Below are positions 31,466-42,362 of a stretch of 64,000 nt of DNA, piece by piece (within the stretch, counting starts at the first letter, position 1; each line of letters starts with the position of its first letter). Source of the stretch: Skeletonema tropicum. Taxonomy: Eukaryota; Bacillariophyta; Thalassiosirophyceae; Thalassiosirales; Thalassiosiraceae. Below the pieces are notes generated by a model. It did no database searches and was not told the origin of the DNA. It worked only from the letters and a program-made list of their open reading frames with translations. The stretch spans positions 1,736,001-1,800,000 of the forward strand of contig CM074142.1 in the NCBI GenBank assembly GCA_037178625.1, given 5' to 3'. Both the position numbers and the translations under genes were made by a program.

Positions 31466-32300
31466 TTAGACCATGTACTGACTGACCAAGTGCCATGACC
31501 CTTCTTTGAAAAGAGAGATGGATGCTCCTGCTTCAAGCAGCTTTGGCAGCTTCAAAGGAGTCACTGATGATCTGCGTTGATGGAGCGCTGGGAAACGGCA
31601 CAAATAACTCAAGCCAAGAGCATCAACACTGATGGGTCGGCCTTGCAATTCCACTGTGTCACTGAACTCGCCCAAATTAGGATCCCACCCGGTGTTCCTT
31701 CTTCTATCGCCCACTTAGCTATGTCCGAATAGAGATCAATTCCAATCGGGTCCGCCTCCTTCTCCTCAATTTGGCTGTTTTGTTTTGCAACGGTTTTCTC
31801 TCGTTTCATGCTTTCAATGTAGGCATTCATTTCATCACGATACTCTTGACTTACATGAGAGCCCCGGAGTACTCTGAGCACTTCAATATCGCATCATGGT
31901 ATTTTCTGATATGCGAAAATCCATACTGTTTCGTTTTGGCTTCATCTTTCCACTTCTTTCAATGGCTGCAAAATGCCGTCATAGGCTCGCTAATCAAGCG
32001 ATCGTAATGAAAGTCCCGTTTTGCTTTGTAGTAAAAGCGAGATGGATCGGCTTTCATTTCCGGAGTTAAGTTGTACACAACTTCTCTGTAGTAGTCGGGC
32101 ATATGTTTTTCGAAATAATCTATTGTTTCCTCGATTCGATTCCTATATTCAGGGAGATGTTTTATCACATTTCGTCTAGTCTCAAGTACTGCGGCTTCTT
32201 GATCTGCACTTAAACGAAAAGAAGACGCGCCGGTGGATGCAGTGTCTGGCGCAGCCGTTTGATGCCGCGACTCTCTTCGTCGACGAGCAGCCATAACCAA
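31466..32300 (-). pseudogene. broken gene resembling algal tyrosine-recombinase (Crypton-type) proteins
   Basis: Three minus-strand frames join end to end into one protein: EYRNRIEETIDYFEKHMPDY, VVYNLTPEMKADPSRFYYKA, then a TGA (about 31974) followed by YGFSHIRKYHDAILKCSEYS, then SQEYRDEMNAYIESMKREKT, EEKEADPIGIDLYSDIAKWA and, after another shift, ELQGRPISVDALGLSYL. From memory, the pattern GFS.LRKY.DAI...A.........K.......E..ADPI....Y....KWA...G is widespread in algal repeat proteins with phage-integrase-like folds (Cryptons). The catalytic C-terminal half is not visible. At least one nonsense codon and two frameshifts make it a pseudogene. Confidence 0.4.
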
Positions 32301-33391
32301 CCCAGACGTGATGTTGTTGTTGGTATGCGTTGTTGGGCTTATTTGTTGCTGATATTCTTATTATTGCTGTACAACTACCCTTTACTACGTCGTCTTATCA
32401 TGTGTAGCATGTTGATGTTGGCGTTGAGGGGAGTAGCGTAGCGCCATCGTGTCGTGATGCCGCTGTTGGGAATGCTTGATTTTCTTGTCGGAAAAATGAG
32501 AATGACTGTAGCTCTTTTGTTAGCACTCTCCGCACTCTCTGGCTCAGAATTAGATAGTCGGTTCTCATTTTCTCAACTAGCTAAATCGGACTCTCAGGCA
32601 AGGAGAACTTTTTACTAACTAATTTGTGTGCTTTTGTGTGTAAACTCTCAGCTCTAGAGGAGTCCGATTTTGATAGTCAAAGTAACTAGCAACTGGCGGA
32701 GTTTGCGGAATTCTGACTACCAAAGTCGGCTGGACTAGCGAGAGTCAAGTAAGTGTCAAGTGTCAAGCTACAATACAAGACCAAAAATCACAAAAAATCG
32801 CTCGAAGAGGCATTTCCAAAGAGGGCAAAAGTACTGTCACGCACCGCTTCCATGATGCATATTCGTCCAGCTACCCTCCAGCAAGTCATGATTACCATCA
32901 TCAGCGCCGAAGGTGCAGGCGCCCAGTTAATGAAAACTCATGAGATTCGTCATCTATGAACATTACGCCTGCTCTGGGAGTATGTTGTGCGGAAGCGGAA
33001 GTACAAGAAGTACATCGCAGAGGTAATGGCAACGAGAGATAGAAGACGGACGTGAAAATTTACACCAATTACTTTAAACTCAGTGACACATGAGGTCAGT
33101 AAGACTTCGTTTATTGATGCAATGAAATCTATCTGCAGAATAAGTGTGGGGTGCATAATGTTTCACCTGTGTCTGTTCAGTAAAAGCCTATCTAAAATCA
33201 TATAACTGCAACTCTAAAATGACCTAGTATTCAAATTCAAGCGAAAGTCTCCCACTCCCATTCTCATCAACATAACCAATCACAACACGTGTACAAATCC
33301 TTTCGATCATTAAACAAACACAAGCCGCTCCAATCCGCTCACTGCGAAAAAAATTCTTGCATTGATGGATACCTTACTTCTCCGTCTCTCT
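32301..33391. other. intergenic region with an 11-bp inverted repeat and 3' flank of the mini-exon gene
   Basis: There is no convincing gene. A frame ending ATLQQVMITIISAEGAGAQL at 32959 looks protein-like but lacks an ATG near its start. An 11-bp inverted repeat lies at 32583-32670. From about 33040 on, the sequence is a diverged version of the 3' flank seen at 29880 and 36180. Confidence 0.35.
32583..32670. repeat. 11-bp perfect inverted repeat, MITE-like
   Basis: AAATCGGACTC (32583-32593) and GAGTCCGATTT (32660-32670) are perfect complements 66 bp apart. The region between lacks coding potential, so a small non-autonomous DNA element is plausible. Confidence 0.45.
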
Positions 33392-35390
33392 CTAGGCTTG
33401 GGCGAATGCAACAGCTTCGTCCAACTCTTCATCTTCATCGCGATCAAAGACCCCATAATCATACTCCTCTTCATCTCCATCAAAGGGCAACTTATCGAAG
33501 GAGTCAACTTCCTCGTCGCCTCTTCTTTGGCAATTACCTGCAGCACATTGGCAGTTGCTTGTGCATCCAGACATATTGCAATCTCCTGTGATGTGAAATT
33601 AGTAAGCACAAGGAGTTCCAAGTGATGTTAGAGGCTACACATTCCATACATAAGAAAGGCACACAACATCATTTTCTGTTTCTATATGGAGAGAGCAAAT
33701 CTAATAGAAAGCCTTACCCGAGGAACATTGGCAGTTGCTACTGCATCCAGACATATTGCAACCTCCTGTTATGTGAAAATAGTCCAATGAGGCAGAAGTT
33801 AGAAACTACACACTGCAGAAGACGGGCGCATAACATCATCTTTCATATAAAGGGAGTACAGCTTGTATAGAAAGCCTTACCTGTAGGACATTGGCAATTG
33901 GATGTGCACTTAGGCATTTCGCAATGTCCTGTTAGTTATGCGAAAATGATAAGGATAAGGAGTCCCAAGGGAAGAGAAGGTTAGAGTCTCACGACATGAA
34001 ATGTGGCACACGCACACAAAGCTTCAAAAGAAGAGCCTTACCTCCAGGACATTGGCAATTGGATGTGCACTTAGGCATTTCGCAATGTCCTGTTATGCGA
34101 ACACAAGGACAAGGAGTTCAAAGAGAAGGATCATTAGAGAGGAGGAACGTAGGACATAGGAGTAAGAGGAACAGACACTAAAATGAAACTGAGTGCTATT
34201 CCAGTGAAATGCCTTACCTTGCGAACAATGACAGTTGGATGTGCAAGTGGACAAATCTCCCGAGCCGCTGTCCCCGCCCCAGGGCCAGCCTCCCGAGCCG
34301 CTGTTCCCGCCCCAGGGCCAGCCCTGGCCGCCCCACCCAGGATCTACCTCACCACCTCTCCTTTGGCAACCTCCTGTGATGTGAAATTTGACAAGGGAAG
34401 GGAGTTTAAAGGTATGGTTAGAGTCACATACAATTAAGAGGGCATCCGAAGCTTCCGTGGAGAAACAGGTTTAGTAGAAAAGCCTCACCTGCAGCACATT
34501 GGCAGTTGCTTCTGCATCCAGACAAATTGCAACCTCCTGTGATGTAAATTAACAAGGAAAGGGAGTTTAAGTAAGTTAGAGTCATATGCTATTTAAGGGG
34601 GCATCCGAAGCTTCCGTGGAGAGAACAGATTCAGTAGAAAAGCCTTACCTCCAGAACATTGGCAGTTGCTTCTGCATTTAGGCATATTGCAACGTCCTGG
34701 TGAAGAAATCAGAATGGACAAGTGATTATTTGAAGAGAATATTAGATTAGAGATTACACACTACAATGGGCACAACAGAGTTAGGAATAATATGGAGAGA
34801 AGAGCTTAAATAGAAAATCCTCACCTCCAGAACATTGGCAATTGGATGTGCACTTAGGCATTTCGCAATGTCCTGTTATGCGAAAATGATAAGGAGTCCC
34901 GAGGAAGGAGAAGGTTAGGTTAGAGTCTCACGACATAAAATGTGGCACACGCACACAAAGCTTCAAAAGAAGAGCCTTACCTCCAGGACATTGGCAATTG
35001 GATGTGCACTTAGGCATTTCGCATTTTTCTGTCATGCGAAACAAGCAAGGACAAGGAGTTCGAAGAGAGGGAGCATTATTTAGAGAGGAGGAACGTAGAA
35101 GTAAGAAAAACAGAAGAGTAAAATGAAACAGAGTGCATTTGTCAGTGAAATTCCTCACCTCCCCAAGGGCAGTTACAGGCGGATGTGCAAATGGACAAGT
35201 CACTCGAGCCGACGTGCCGGTTCCACCACCAACCCGAGTCCTCTCCTTCGTCTTCGTTCAGGAACGATCCGCGAAGAGTTTGGGGGGTGGTAGATGATGA
35301 CTCATCGCCGTCGCTGCTACTGCTAGCGTAGACGCCCGACGCAGTTGCCAACATGGCAAAGGCAGTAAGTTTGAGGAAGATGCACTTCAT
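33392..35390 (-). CDS. secreted mini-exon Cys-repeat protein, copy 1
   Basis: Ten exons: 35390-35159, 35028-34981, 34872-34825, 34696-34649, 34536-34489, 34373-34218, 34089-34042, 33928-33881, 33765-33718, 33585-33392. Every intron (108-132 nt) is GT-AG and phase 1, giving 305 residues. Exon 1 has a signal peptide (MKCIFLKLTAFAMLATASGV), an acidic Ser-rich part, WWW and the first module (CTSACNC). Seven exons are exactly 48 bp and each encodes one 16-residue module C-x4-C-x3-C-x-C (for example CEMPKCTSNCQC). Exon 6 is 156 bp and adds a Gly/Trp-rich linker (QGWPWGGNSGSGGWPWGGDS). The last exon adds a module, GNCQRRG and a strongly acidic tail ending AFAQA. Role unknown; the CxC-rich, acidic, secreted design could suit metal binding or the cell wall. 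The near-identical copy 2 is 3098 bp away. Confidence 0.75.
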
Positions 35391-36489
35391 GTTGATGGAG
35401 AAGGGAGGAGGTAATGGTAGTTGAAATGATTGCTGTTGCTGTTTATGAGATGTTTCTGGATTGGAGATCTTTGCGAGAGCAAGATTTTGGTCACCGTGTG
35501 TGTTTTGCTAAAAGAGGACGCGTGTTCTTGTGTGTCTTCTTGGGTGCTGTTATTTATGTTATTATCAATGATGACAACCACCGATTTTTTGCCCCCCTGA
35601 AAAATGTGCTTGACGTTGTTTAATAATATAACAGAAATTTTAAAGTACGTCTGATTAGCCCTCTAGAGGGGCGAAATTATGACTAACCAACATGTGCGCT
35701 GTGTCGGTAGCATTGATAGTGCTCTATACTGCCTCCACAACTGTTTCTCAGATCGGCCATTACTACACCAATACTACGTCGATCCTGCTGTTTCAAAGAC
35801 CACTATTATTCCATTCAGTTAGTTTGGAGTGTATATGCAACTTGGCTTGATGAGATTCCATCCACACGCCGAGATGTTGGGGGTGTCAAATCAGATGCAT
35901 CGGCGTCGTCGAGAGGCAAATGAGGCGATTTTGATTCAAATATCATATCACACATCTCACAAAAAGCATCCACACCATGATGCATCACATGGCATTATCG
36001 ACCATGACATAAAGAATAACAACAACTTCAACACACTGCACACCCCAAAATTTTGTGATGAATCCATTTTGACCAATATGGACGCCCAAGCAGCAGGTGT
36101 AGTAAATGAAAGTCTTATAGAGGACTTTAACTTCAAGCCTGGACTCTGAGAGCAGGTGCAACAGTGGGAGTAATGGAGAAGATGGACGTGTAGACGTGAC
36201 AGTTACACCATTCACCTTATACCTCAGAGAAATATGAAGTCGGATAGATTTAGTTGTTGTTGCAACAAATGTACTCCTATCTGACGCACAGCAGAAGTGT
36301 AGGGTGTGTGATTTCAGGCATCAGTTCAGTAAGAGCATATCTAAAACTCAAATTAGCCTAAGATGCTACCACTACCAACTCTAACTCTAAACCCCAAGAA
36401 TCAAATTCAAGCGCAAGTCTACTCCCCATTCTCATCAATATACCAATTGCAACACCTGTGCTGCATCGACGGAAACCTTACTTCTCTCT
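35391..36489. other. spacer between the two mini-exon genes
   Basis: It holds the 5' flank of copy 1 (to about 35640), a 133-bp segment unique to this copy, a block (35758-36052) repeated at 38717-39018, and the 3' flank of copy 2, which is shared with 29816-30212. A frame at 35835-36149 (MQLGLMRFHPHAEMLGVSNQ) is duplicated in part at 38798, but I cannot support it as a gene. Confidence 0.45.
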
Positions 36490-38488
36490 CTAGGCTTGGG
36501 CGAATACAGCAGCTTCGTCCAACTCTTCATCTTCATCGCGATCAAAGTCCCCATAATCATACTCCTCTTCATCTCCATCAAAGGGCAACTTATCGAAGGA
36601 GTCACCTTCCTCGTCGCCTCTTCTTTGGCAATTACCTGCAGCACATTGGCAGTTGCTTGTGCATCCAGACATATTGCAATCTCCTGTGATGTGAAATTAG
36701 TAAGCACAAGGAGTTCCAAGTGATGTTAGAGGCTACACATTCCATACATAAGAAAGGCACACAACATCATTTTCTGTTTCTATATGGAGAGAGCAAATCT
36801 AATAGAAAGCCTTACCCGAGGAACATTGGCAGTTGCTACTGCATCCAGACATATTGCAACCTCCTGTTATGTGAAAATAGTCCAATGAGGCAGAAGTTAG
36901 AAACTACACACTGCAGAAGACGGGCGCATAACATCATCTTTCATATAAAGGGAGTACAGCTTGTATAGAAAGCCTTACCTGTAGGACATTGGCAATTGGA
37001 TGTGCACTTAGGCATTTCGCAATGTCCTGTTAGTTATGCGAAAATGATAAGGATAAGGAGTCCCAAGGGAAGAGAAGGTTAGAGTCTCACGACATGAAAT
37101 GTGGCACACGCACACAAAGCTTCAAAAGAAGAGCCTTACCTCCAGGACATTGGCAATTGGATGTGCACTTAGGCATTTCGCAATGTCCTGTTATGCGAAC
37201 ACAAGGACAAGGAGTTCAAAGAGAAGGATCATTAGAGAGGAGGAACGTAGGACATAGGAGTAAGAGGAACAGATACTAAAATGAAACTGAGTGCTATTCC
37301 AGTGAAATGCCTTACCTTGCGAACAATGACAGTTGGATGTGCAAGTGGACAAATCTCCCGAGCCGCTGTCCCCGCCCCAGGGCCAGCCTCCCGAGCCGCT
37401 GTTCCCGCCCCAGGGCCAGCCCTGGCCGCCCCACCCAGGATCTACCTCACCACCTCTCCTTTGGCAACCTCCTGTGATGTGAAATTTGACAAGGGAAGGG
37501 AGTTTAAAGGTATGGTTAGAGTCACATACAATTAAGAGGGCATCCGAAGCTTCCGTGGAGAAACAGGTTTAGTAGAAAAGCCTCACCTGCAGCACATTGG
37601 CAGTTGCTTCTGCATCCAGACAAATTGCAACCTCCTGTGATGTAAATTAACAAGGAAAGGGAGTTTAAGTAAGTTAGAGTCATATGCTATTTAAGGGGGC
37701 ATCCGAAGCTTCCGTGGAGAGAACAGATTCAGTAGAAAAGCCTTACCTCCAGAACATTGGCAGTTGCTTCTGCATTTAGGCATATTGCAACGTCCTGGTG
37801 AAGAAATCAGAATGGACAAGTGATTATTTGAAGAGAATATTAGATTAGAGATTACACACTACAATGGGCACAACAGAGTTAGGAATAATATGGAGAGAAG
37901 AGCTTAAATAGAAAATCCTCACCTCCAGAACATTGGCAATTGGATGTGCACTTAGGCATTTCGCAATGTCCTGTTATGCGAAAATGATAAGGAGTCCCGA
38001 GGAAGGAGAAGGTTAGGTTAGAGTCTCACGACATAAAATGTGGCACACGCACACAAAGCTTCAAAAGAAGAGCCTTACCTCCAGGACATTGGCAATTGGA
38101 TGTGCACTTAGGCATTTCGCATTTTTCTGTCATGCGAAACAAGCAAGGACAAGGAGTTCGAAGAGAAGGAGCATTATTTAGAGAGGAGGAACGTAGAAGT
38201 AAGAAAAACAGAAGAGTAAAATGAAACAGAGTGCATTTGTCAGTGAAATTCCTCACCTCCCCAAGGGCAGTTACAGGCGGATGTGCAAATGGACAAGTCA
38301 CTCGAGCCGACGTGCCGGTTCCACCACCAACCCGAGTCCTCTCCTTCGTCTTCGTTCAGGAACGATCCGCGAAGAGTTTGGGGGGTGGTAGATGATGACT
38401 CATCGCCGTCGCTGCTACTGCTAGCGTAGACGCCCGACGCAGTTGCCAACATGGCAAAGGCAGTAAGTTTGAGGAAGATGCACTTCAT
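36490..38488 (-). CDS. secreted mini-exon Cys-repeat protein, copy 2
   Basis: All ten exons are preserved at +3098 from copy 1: 38488-38257, 38126-38079, 37970-37923, 37794-37747, 37634-37587, 37471-37316, 37187-37140, 37026-36979, 36863-36816, 36683-36490. Splice sites and phases are unchanged, so a 305-residue product is again predicted. The modules are identical; the changes I see are in the acidic tail (EEGDSFDK for EEVDSFDK, YDYGDFDR for YDYGVFDR, DEAAVFAQA for DEAVAFAQA). The tail of copy 2 thus resembles the third, deleted copy at 30220, a sign of exchange between copies. Function is unknown, as for copy 1. Confidence 0.75.
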
Positions 38489-39018
38489 GTTGATGGAGAA
38501 GGGAGGAGGTAATGGTAGTTGAAATGATTGCTGTTGCTGTTTATGAGATGTTTCTGGATTGGAGATCTTTGCGAGAGCAAGATTTTGGTCACCGTGTGTG
38601 TTTTGCTAAAAGAGGACGCGTGTTCTTGTGTGTCTTCTTGGGTGCTGTTATTTATGTTATTATCAATGATGACAACCACCGATTTTTTGCCCCTGAAAAA
38701 TGTGCTTGACGTTGTTTAGCCATTACTACACCAATACTACGTCGATCCTGCTGTTTCAAAGACCACTATTATTCCATTCAGTTAGTTTGGAGTGTATATG
38801 CAACTTGGCTTGATGAGATTCCATCCACACGCCGAGATGTTGGGGGTGTCAAATCAGATGCATCGGCGTCGTCGAGAGGCAAATGAGGCGATTTTGATTC
38901 AAATATCATATCACACATCTCACAAAAAGCATCCACACCATGATGCATCACATGGCATTATCGACCATGACATAAAGAATAACAACAACTTCAACACACT
39001 GCACACCCCAAAATTTTC
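38489..39018. other. 5' flank of copy 2 and repeated block, ending at a breakpoint
   Basis: This repeats 35391-35620 and 35758-36052. At about 39018 the shared sequence stops (CACCCCAAAATTTT) and jumps into the 3'-truncated F-box-like copy H. Confidence 0.55.
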
Positions 39019-39496
39019 GAGAACCGCGCAGCACATGATCACATGATAGTCGTGACTGTTGTTGATACCTTGGATTTTCATGCTCCCCAACAAGACTGAG
39101 ATCAATTTGTTTAATTATTGTCGATCCACGTAGCGGCTCCAATCCGGCGCCGGTGATGTTTGTGCAATTAGCCAACTTCAATCTTTTCACATTATTGACA
39201 GCATCAACACACAGCAACACCTTCTCGATATCATCGTCAGTGATCTTCGCTGCCAAGTACCATTCGATCTCTCCAAAATCGAGAGTGTCCAATTGATTGC
39301 CAACGATGGCCGAGCTCCTCTCAGATGTGACACCTGAATTCTCATCCAATGCGACGGCAAAGAGCGCCTTTGATGGAGTGGCTAGAAAACTGGCTGCGTG
39401 TGCCAATATTCCACTAGGCAGATCGGTGAGGCATTGAGGATCACTATCAGCAACGGTTATCCGTCTGCGTTTGATATCGGGAGGGGCTTCCGTCAT
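39019..39496 (-). pseudogene. F-box-like/Cys-array family copy H, 3'-truncated
   Basis: The ATG at 39496 gives MTEAPPDIKRRRITVADSDP, the F-box-like LTDLPSGILAHAASFL and the leucine-rich KRLKLANCTNITGAGLEPLR in one open frame. It ends at SRLSCDHVL, where the coding sequence is cut by the repeat block that ends at 39018. The whole Cys array and coiled coil are missing. The first 150 codons have no lesion, so truncation is recent or the fragment could still be read into the repeat (false stop at 38948). Confidence 0.75.
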
Positions 39497-39800
39497 GGTT
39501 GTTTTATTGTAGGAGTATCACAACGAACACATCATAATTCATAATATCATGTCATTTCACTTCCGTCCCGCCATAAAAATTCCGCCAAAGCGAAGTCGCC
39601 ACTTCATTCGCACCTCACTTTTCTGACGATGTTGAGCTATTTCTAGCACACATCATTTTCGTTACATTACAGTTACCATAGAAGATATAGTGCCGCTGCA
39701 TTTTTCTGTGTGGATGCGTACCATTGCTTATAGGCTTGGATAGTTGGAGGTGCAAAACTTGTGGTTCTCAGCTCTTTCTTCACTTGCTCCCTTTCTGACG
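39497..39800. other. divergent promoter region between copy H and the RCC1-like gene
   Basis: There is no gene here. About 300 bp separate two divergent starts; no clear motif is seen. Confidence 0.35.
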
Positions 39801-40640
39801 ATGACGCTTCCTCACTTCATCCTAGCTTCCCAATCAGCAGAGGCAGGCCACACCATCAAAATCAGCTCCGACGGAAGACCATTCAGCTACTGCCACAGCA
39901 CCAAAACTTGCAGCAACGAGCTAGGTGAGCTCGGTCGAACAAACAGTGATCCATACAAGCTCCTTCCCATCACACTCAATCAAGATGGATCGACCATTCG
40001 AGCATCACACGCCTACACCGGCGGATTCCCCTCCTCGGGTCACTCAGCTCTCATTGATACGCAAGGATATCTCTACCTCTGTGGATGTGATCGATGGCAG
40101 CAATTGGGTCTGGGGTCAGCCAATGGGGGGTCATCGGGATATACCTGGAAGGGAGGTCGATTATGGCAGACACAGTTTCAAAAAGCGGACCATGTGATTG
40201 AATTGTTGCAACAGCTTGATCCAAATCTTGGATTGATGAAACAGAGTCAAAGTAAATTAAGCGATGGTAACAACAACAACAACAACAACAACAACAGCGA
40301 CAACTCACGACGATGGATTAGAGATGTAGCATTGGGAGGAGATCACACAGTCATACTATCCGCCAACAAAAAAGATGTCATCACCTGTGGAAAAGGGGGA
40401 GAAGGACAACTTGGTCTAACTTCGAAACCTTGGGTTTCCTCCCCTTCCAAATCAAAAGCATTATCGTCCTCTAGTCCAGATATTGCAGCAGTGTGTGCAT
40501 TTCGACATTGTTCAATGACCTTGGGTGATGATGGAGAGATGAAGAGTAGTGTTGGGAAGTGTTTGAAGATACGAAAGGCTTTGGAGCTTTGTCAGAAGCG
40601 TGCAGCTGAGAGTGGGTTGATTGGTAGTAACAATAATTAA
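39801..40640 (+). CDS. RCC1-repeat-like protein
   Basis: The first ATG in frame is 39801 (MTLPHFILASQ), giving 279 residues; the frame upstream starts only with TTG. Three RCC1-type blades are visible: SSGHSALIDTQGYLYLCGCD with WQQLGLGS, then VALGGDHTVILSANKKDVIT with CGKGGEGQLGL, then AAVCAFRHCSMTLGDDGEM. A poly-Asn run (CAA repeats, about 40269-40296) sits between the first two. RCC1 has seven blades, so this is a partial propeller or a short family member. RCC1-like proteins serve as exchange factors or interaction platforms; no specific partner can be named. A 5' exon adding more blades is possible. It is convergent with the next gene. Confidence 0.6.
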   Translation: MTLPHFILASQSAEAGHTIKISSDGRPFSYCHSTKTCSNELGELGRTNSDPYKLLPITLNQDGSTIRASHAYTGGFPSSGHSALIDTQGYLYLCGCDRWQQLGLGSANGGSSGYTWKGGRLWQTQFQKADHVIELLQQLDPNLGLMKQSQSKLSDGNNNNNNNNNSDNSRRWIRDVALGGDHTVILSANKKDVITCGKGGEGQLGLTSKPWVSSPSKSKALSSSSPDIAAVCAFRHCSMTLGDDGEMKSSVGKCLKIRKALELCQKRAAESGLIGSNNN

Positions 40641-40738
40641 CAGCGGTTGTAATAGCGAAGTTTATAAGCAAGTGTGCTAATCTATGGACGGTGATAGCAA
40701 TTTCATTACATATAACTTCGTCTTTGCAATAATCAATC

Positions 40739-42097
40739 TTAATCTTTTATGAGAGGATCCGTCATGTCCACATTCAAGTCACATGTTTTCGGATGATGAT
40801 AAAGTTCTGTAAAAGTGTCATTGAGAAAGTCATATTGGACAGCTCCTCTGCACGTCAAAGGCTTAGTATAGTGCTGCTTCCGCTGCGATGTTGTTTGGGT
40901 AATATTCAAGCTTTCAGAGGACACTACATTACCTCTATGTAGCTTTATTAATCGCTCTATATCATGTGTCACTTGCTTCTCCGTCACAGGTGCTTTTGTT
41001 TTCGTCGTAGGAGAATGTTGCTGAGATTCATGGAATGTTGAAGAGGCAAAGAAATTTGGAGTATAATCAGCTATCCGTCGGTACACACTTTGATGGTGTT
41101 CCATCTGAAGTTCCATTCCTTTTCGGAACTCATTACCTACTTCCTCAAATCTAGATCTATACTCGAACACGTCCCAAAAATGCAACACCTTGCCTTTGTT
41201 GTATTCCTTTGATTGCATTATGGAGCCTCTGGCTCTCTCAACACACCCTATAATGTCAAATTCACTTGCCCCCAATCTTTCATATGAAAATTCCTTCTTG
41301 CACAACATCAAATTGTGATTTGTACTTCGACTGTTCGCCCAACTTGCTGCATCACGTTCGGTCATTGCTATTATTGGCGGTGTGGCGCGTAGTTTGTTAG
41401 TCAGATTTAATACTTGTGATGCCATGAGTGGGTAGGGAGTGTCAAATAAGCCTACTATGCTGCTTTGAAGGACTGTCGAGAGGTGCGTTTGGATATCTCT
41501 TGCCCAATCATCAAGCGACATGGTACATAAGTCGAACATGATTTCGTCCTCTTTACCTTCTTCTTTGATTACAATCTTTCCACTGTCGTTGTTATCATCT
41601 TGCAATATAATTCCTTTATCCCAATACGAGCAGCATTTGTAAGCAATTTGATACAGCCGCAACACCTGTAAGTGGGCACGAACACCCTCAACAACCTTCG
41701 GCGACACTCCATTGACACCTCGATTCGACGAGATACAAAATGATTTGTGATGAACTGAAGGAAACCCTGCATTGCATGAGGCATGGTAGAGTGTTCGAGA
41801 GCCCGTGCTGCCGGGAGAGATATGATAGAATAATGGTTCGAATTCCTGATCTGCTCGAGACTGTGGGGAGTTTGCAGCGGCAACCTCCAAACCATTTCCT
41901 TTCGTGATCGAGCGTTGCAAGGAAGTAGGTCTAGTCGTTGATGATTTTATTATCCGATAGAAGTAGGTTTGTGTGATTGTCAGTGTGAATAACAAGAGAA
42001 CAAGCAACACCGTTCTGCCAATTCTTCTCTGGCGCTGAATGCAGCTGGTAGCTCGGCCGGAAGAAAGCCAATCTTTATTATTTATCACCAGGATCAT
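40739..42097 (-). CDS. type II membrane protein, sulfotransferase-like
   Basis: The frame opens with GTG at 42115, but the first ATG is at 42097, giving 452 residues. A signal anchor (TVLLVLLLFTLTITQTYFY) lies near residues 28-46. In the lumenal part, FYHISPGSTGSRTLYHASC occupies the place of the PAPS-binding 5'-phosphosulfate loop of Golgi sulfotransferases (PKxGSTxL type), and FDTPYPLMASQVLNLTNKLR and REAASWA-like TERDAASWANSRS fit the 3' phosphate-binding strand and Ser. So a Golgi carbohydrate sulfotransferase-like role is plausible but rests on motif shape alone. It shares a ~265-bp divergent promoter with the S4 gene. Confidence 0.5.
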   Translation of the reverse strand: MILVINNKDWLSSGRATSCIQRQRRIGRTVLLVLLLFTLTITQTYFYRIIKSSTTRPTSLQRSITKGNGLEVAAANSPQSRADQEFEPLFYHISPGSTGSRTLYHASCNAGFPSVHHKSFCISSNRGVNGVSPKVVEGVRAHLQVLRLYQIAYKCCSYWDKGIILQDDNNDSGKIVIKEEGKEDEIMFDLCTMSLDDWARDIQTHLSTVLQSSIVGLFDTPYPLMASQVLNLTNKLRATPPIIAMTERDAASWANSRSTNHNLMLCKKEFSYERLGASEFDIIGCVERARGSIMQSKEYNKGKVLHFWDVFEYRSRFEEVGNEFRKGMELQMEHHQSVYRRIADYTPNFFASSTFHESQQHSPTTKTKAPVTEKQVTHDIERLIKLHRGNVVSSESLNITQTTSQRKQHYTKPLTCRGAVQYDFLNDTFTELYHHPKTCDLNVDMTDPLIKD

Positions 42098-42362
42098 CTT
42101 CCGTCTGATATTCACAAGATGTACTTGCAGCCATTATGCTGCGTTATTGTAACAATACCTATCGTGCTGGCGATTTGCGTAAAGGGCGGTCGAGGCAGGG
42201 CTCAACTCAACCCCTCGAGTCGAGGAACGGATGGGATGATGGCTGGGCCGGCGTGATGGAGATTTTTGCCTCTCTCACAAAAATGGCAAGACCAATCGCG
42301 AGAAACCAAAACTTGATGCCGACCTCGATCTCCATCCTATCCAATCAATCAACGATCGATCA

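Larger units (their letters stand above)
33400..38719. repeat. direct tandem duplication, period 3098 bp
   Basis: 33400-35640 and 36498-38719 are nearly identical in exons and introns at a constant offset of 3098 bp. The few differences include T/C at 34176/37274 and G/A near 35069/38167. Past the genes, copy 1 has about 133 bp (35625-35757, with the palindrome CCCTCTAGAGGG) that copy 2 lacks. The downstream segment 35758-36052 matches 38717-39018. Confidence 0.85.

Noticed and set aside
34183..34437. Plus-strand frame with AAVPAPGPASRAAVPAPGPA repeats
   Set aside because: It is antisense to exon 6 of the mini-exon gene, whose Gly/Trp codons read as Ala/Pro on the other strand.
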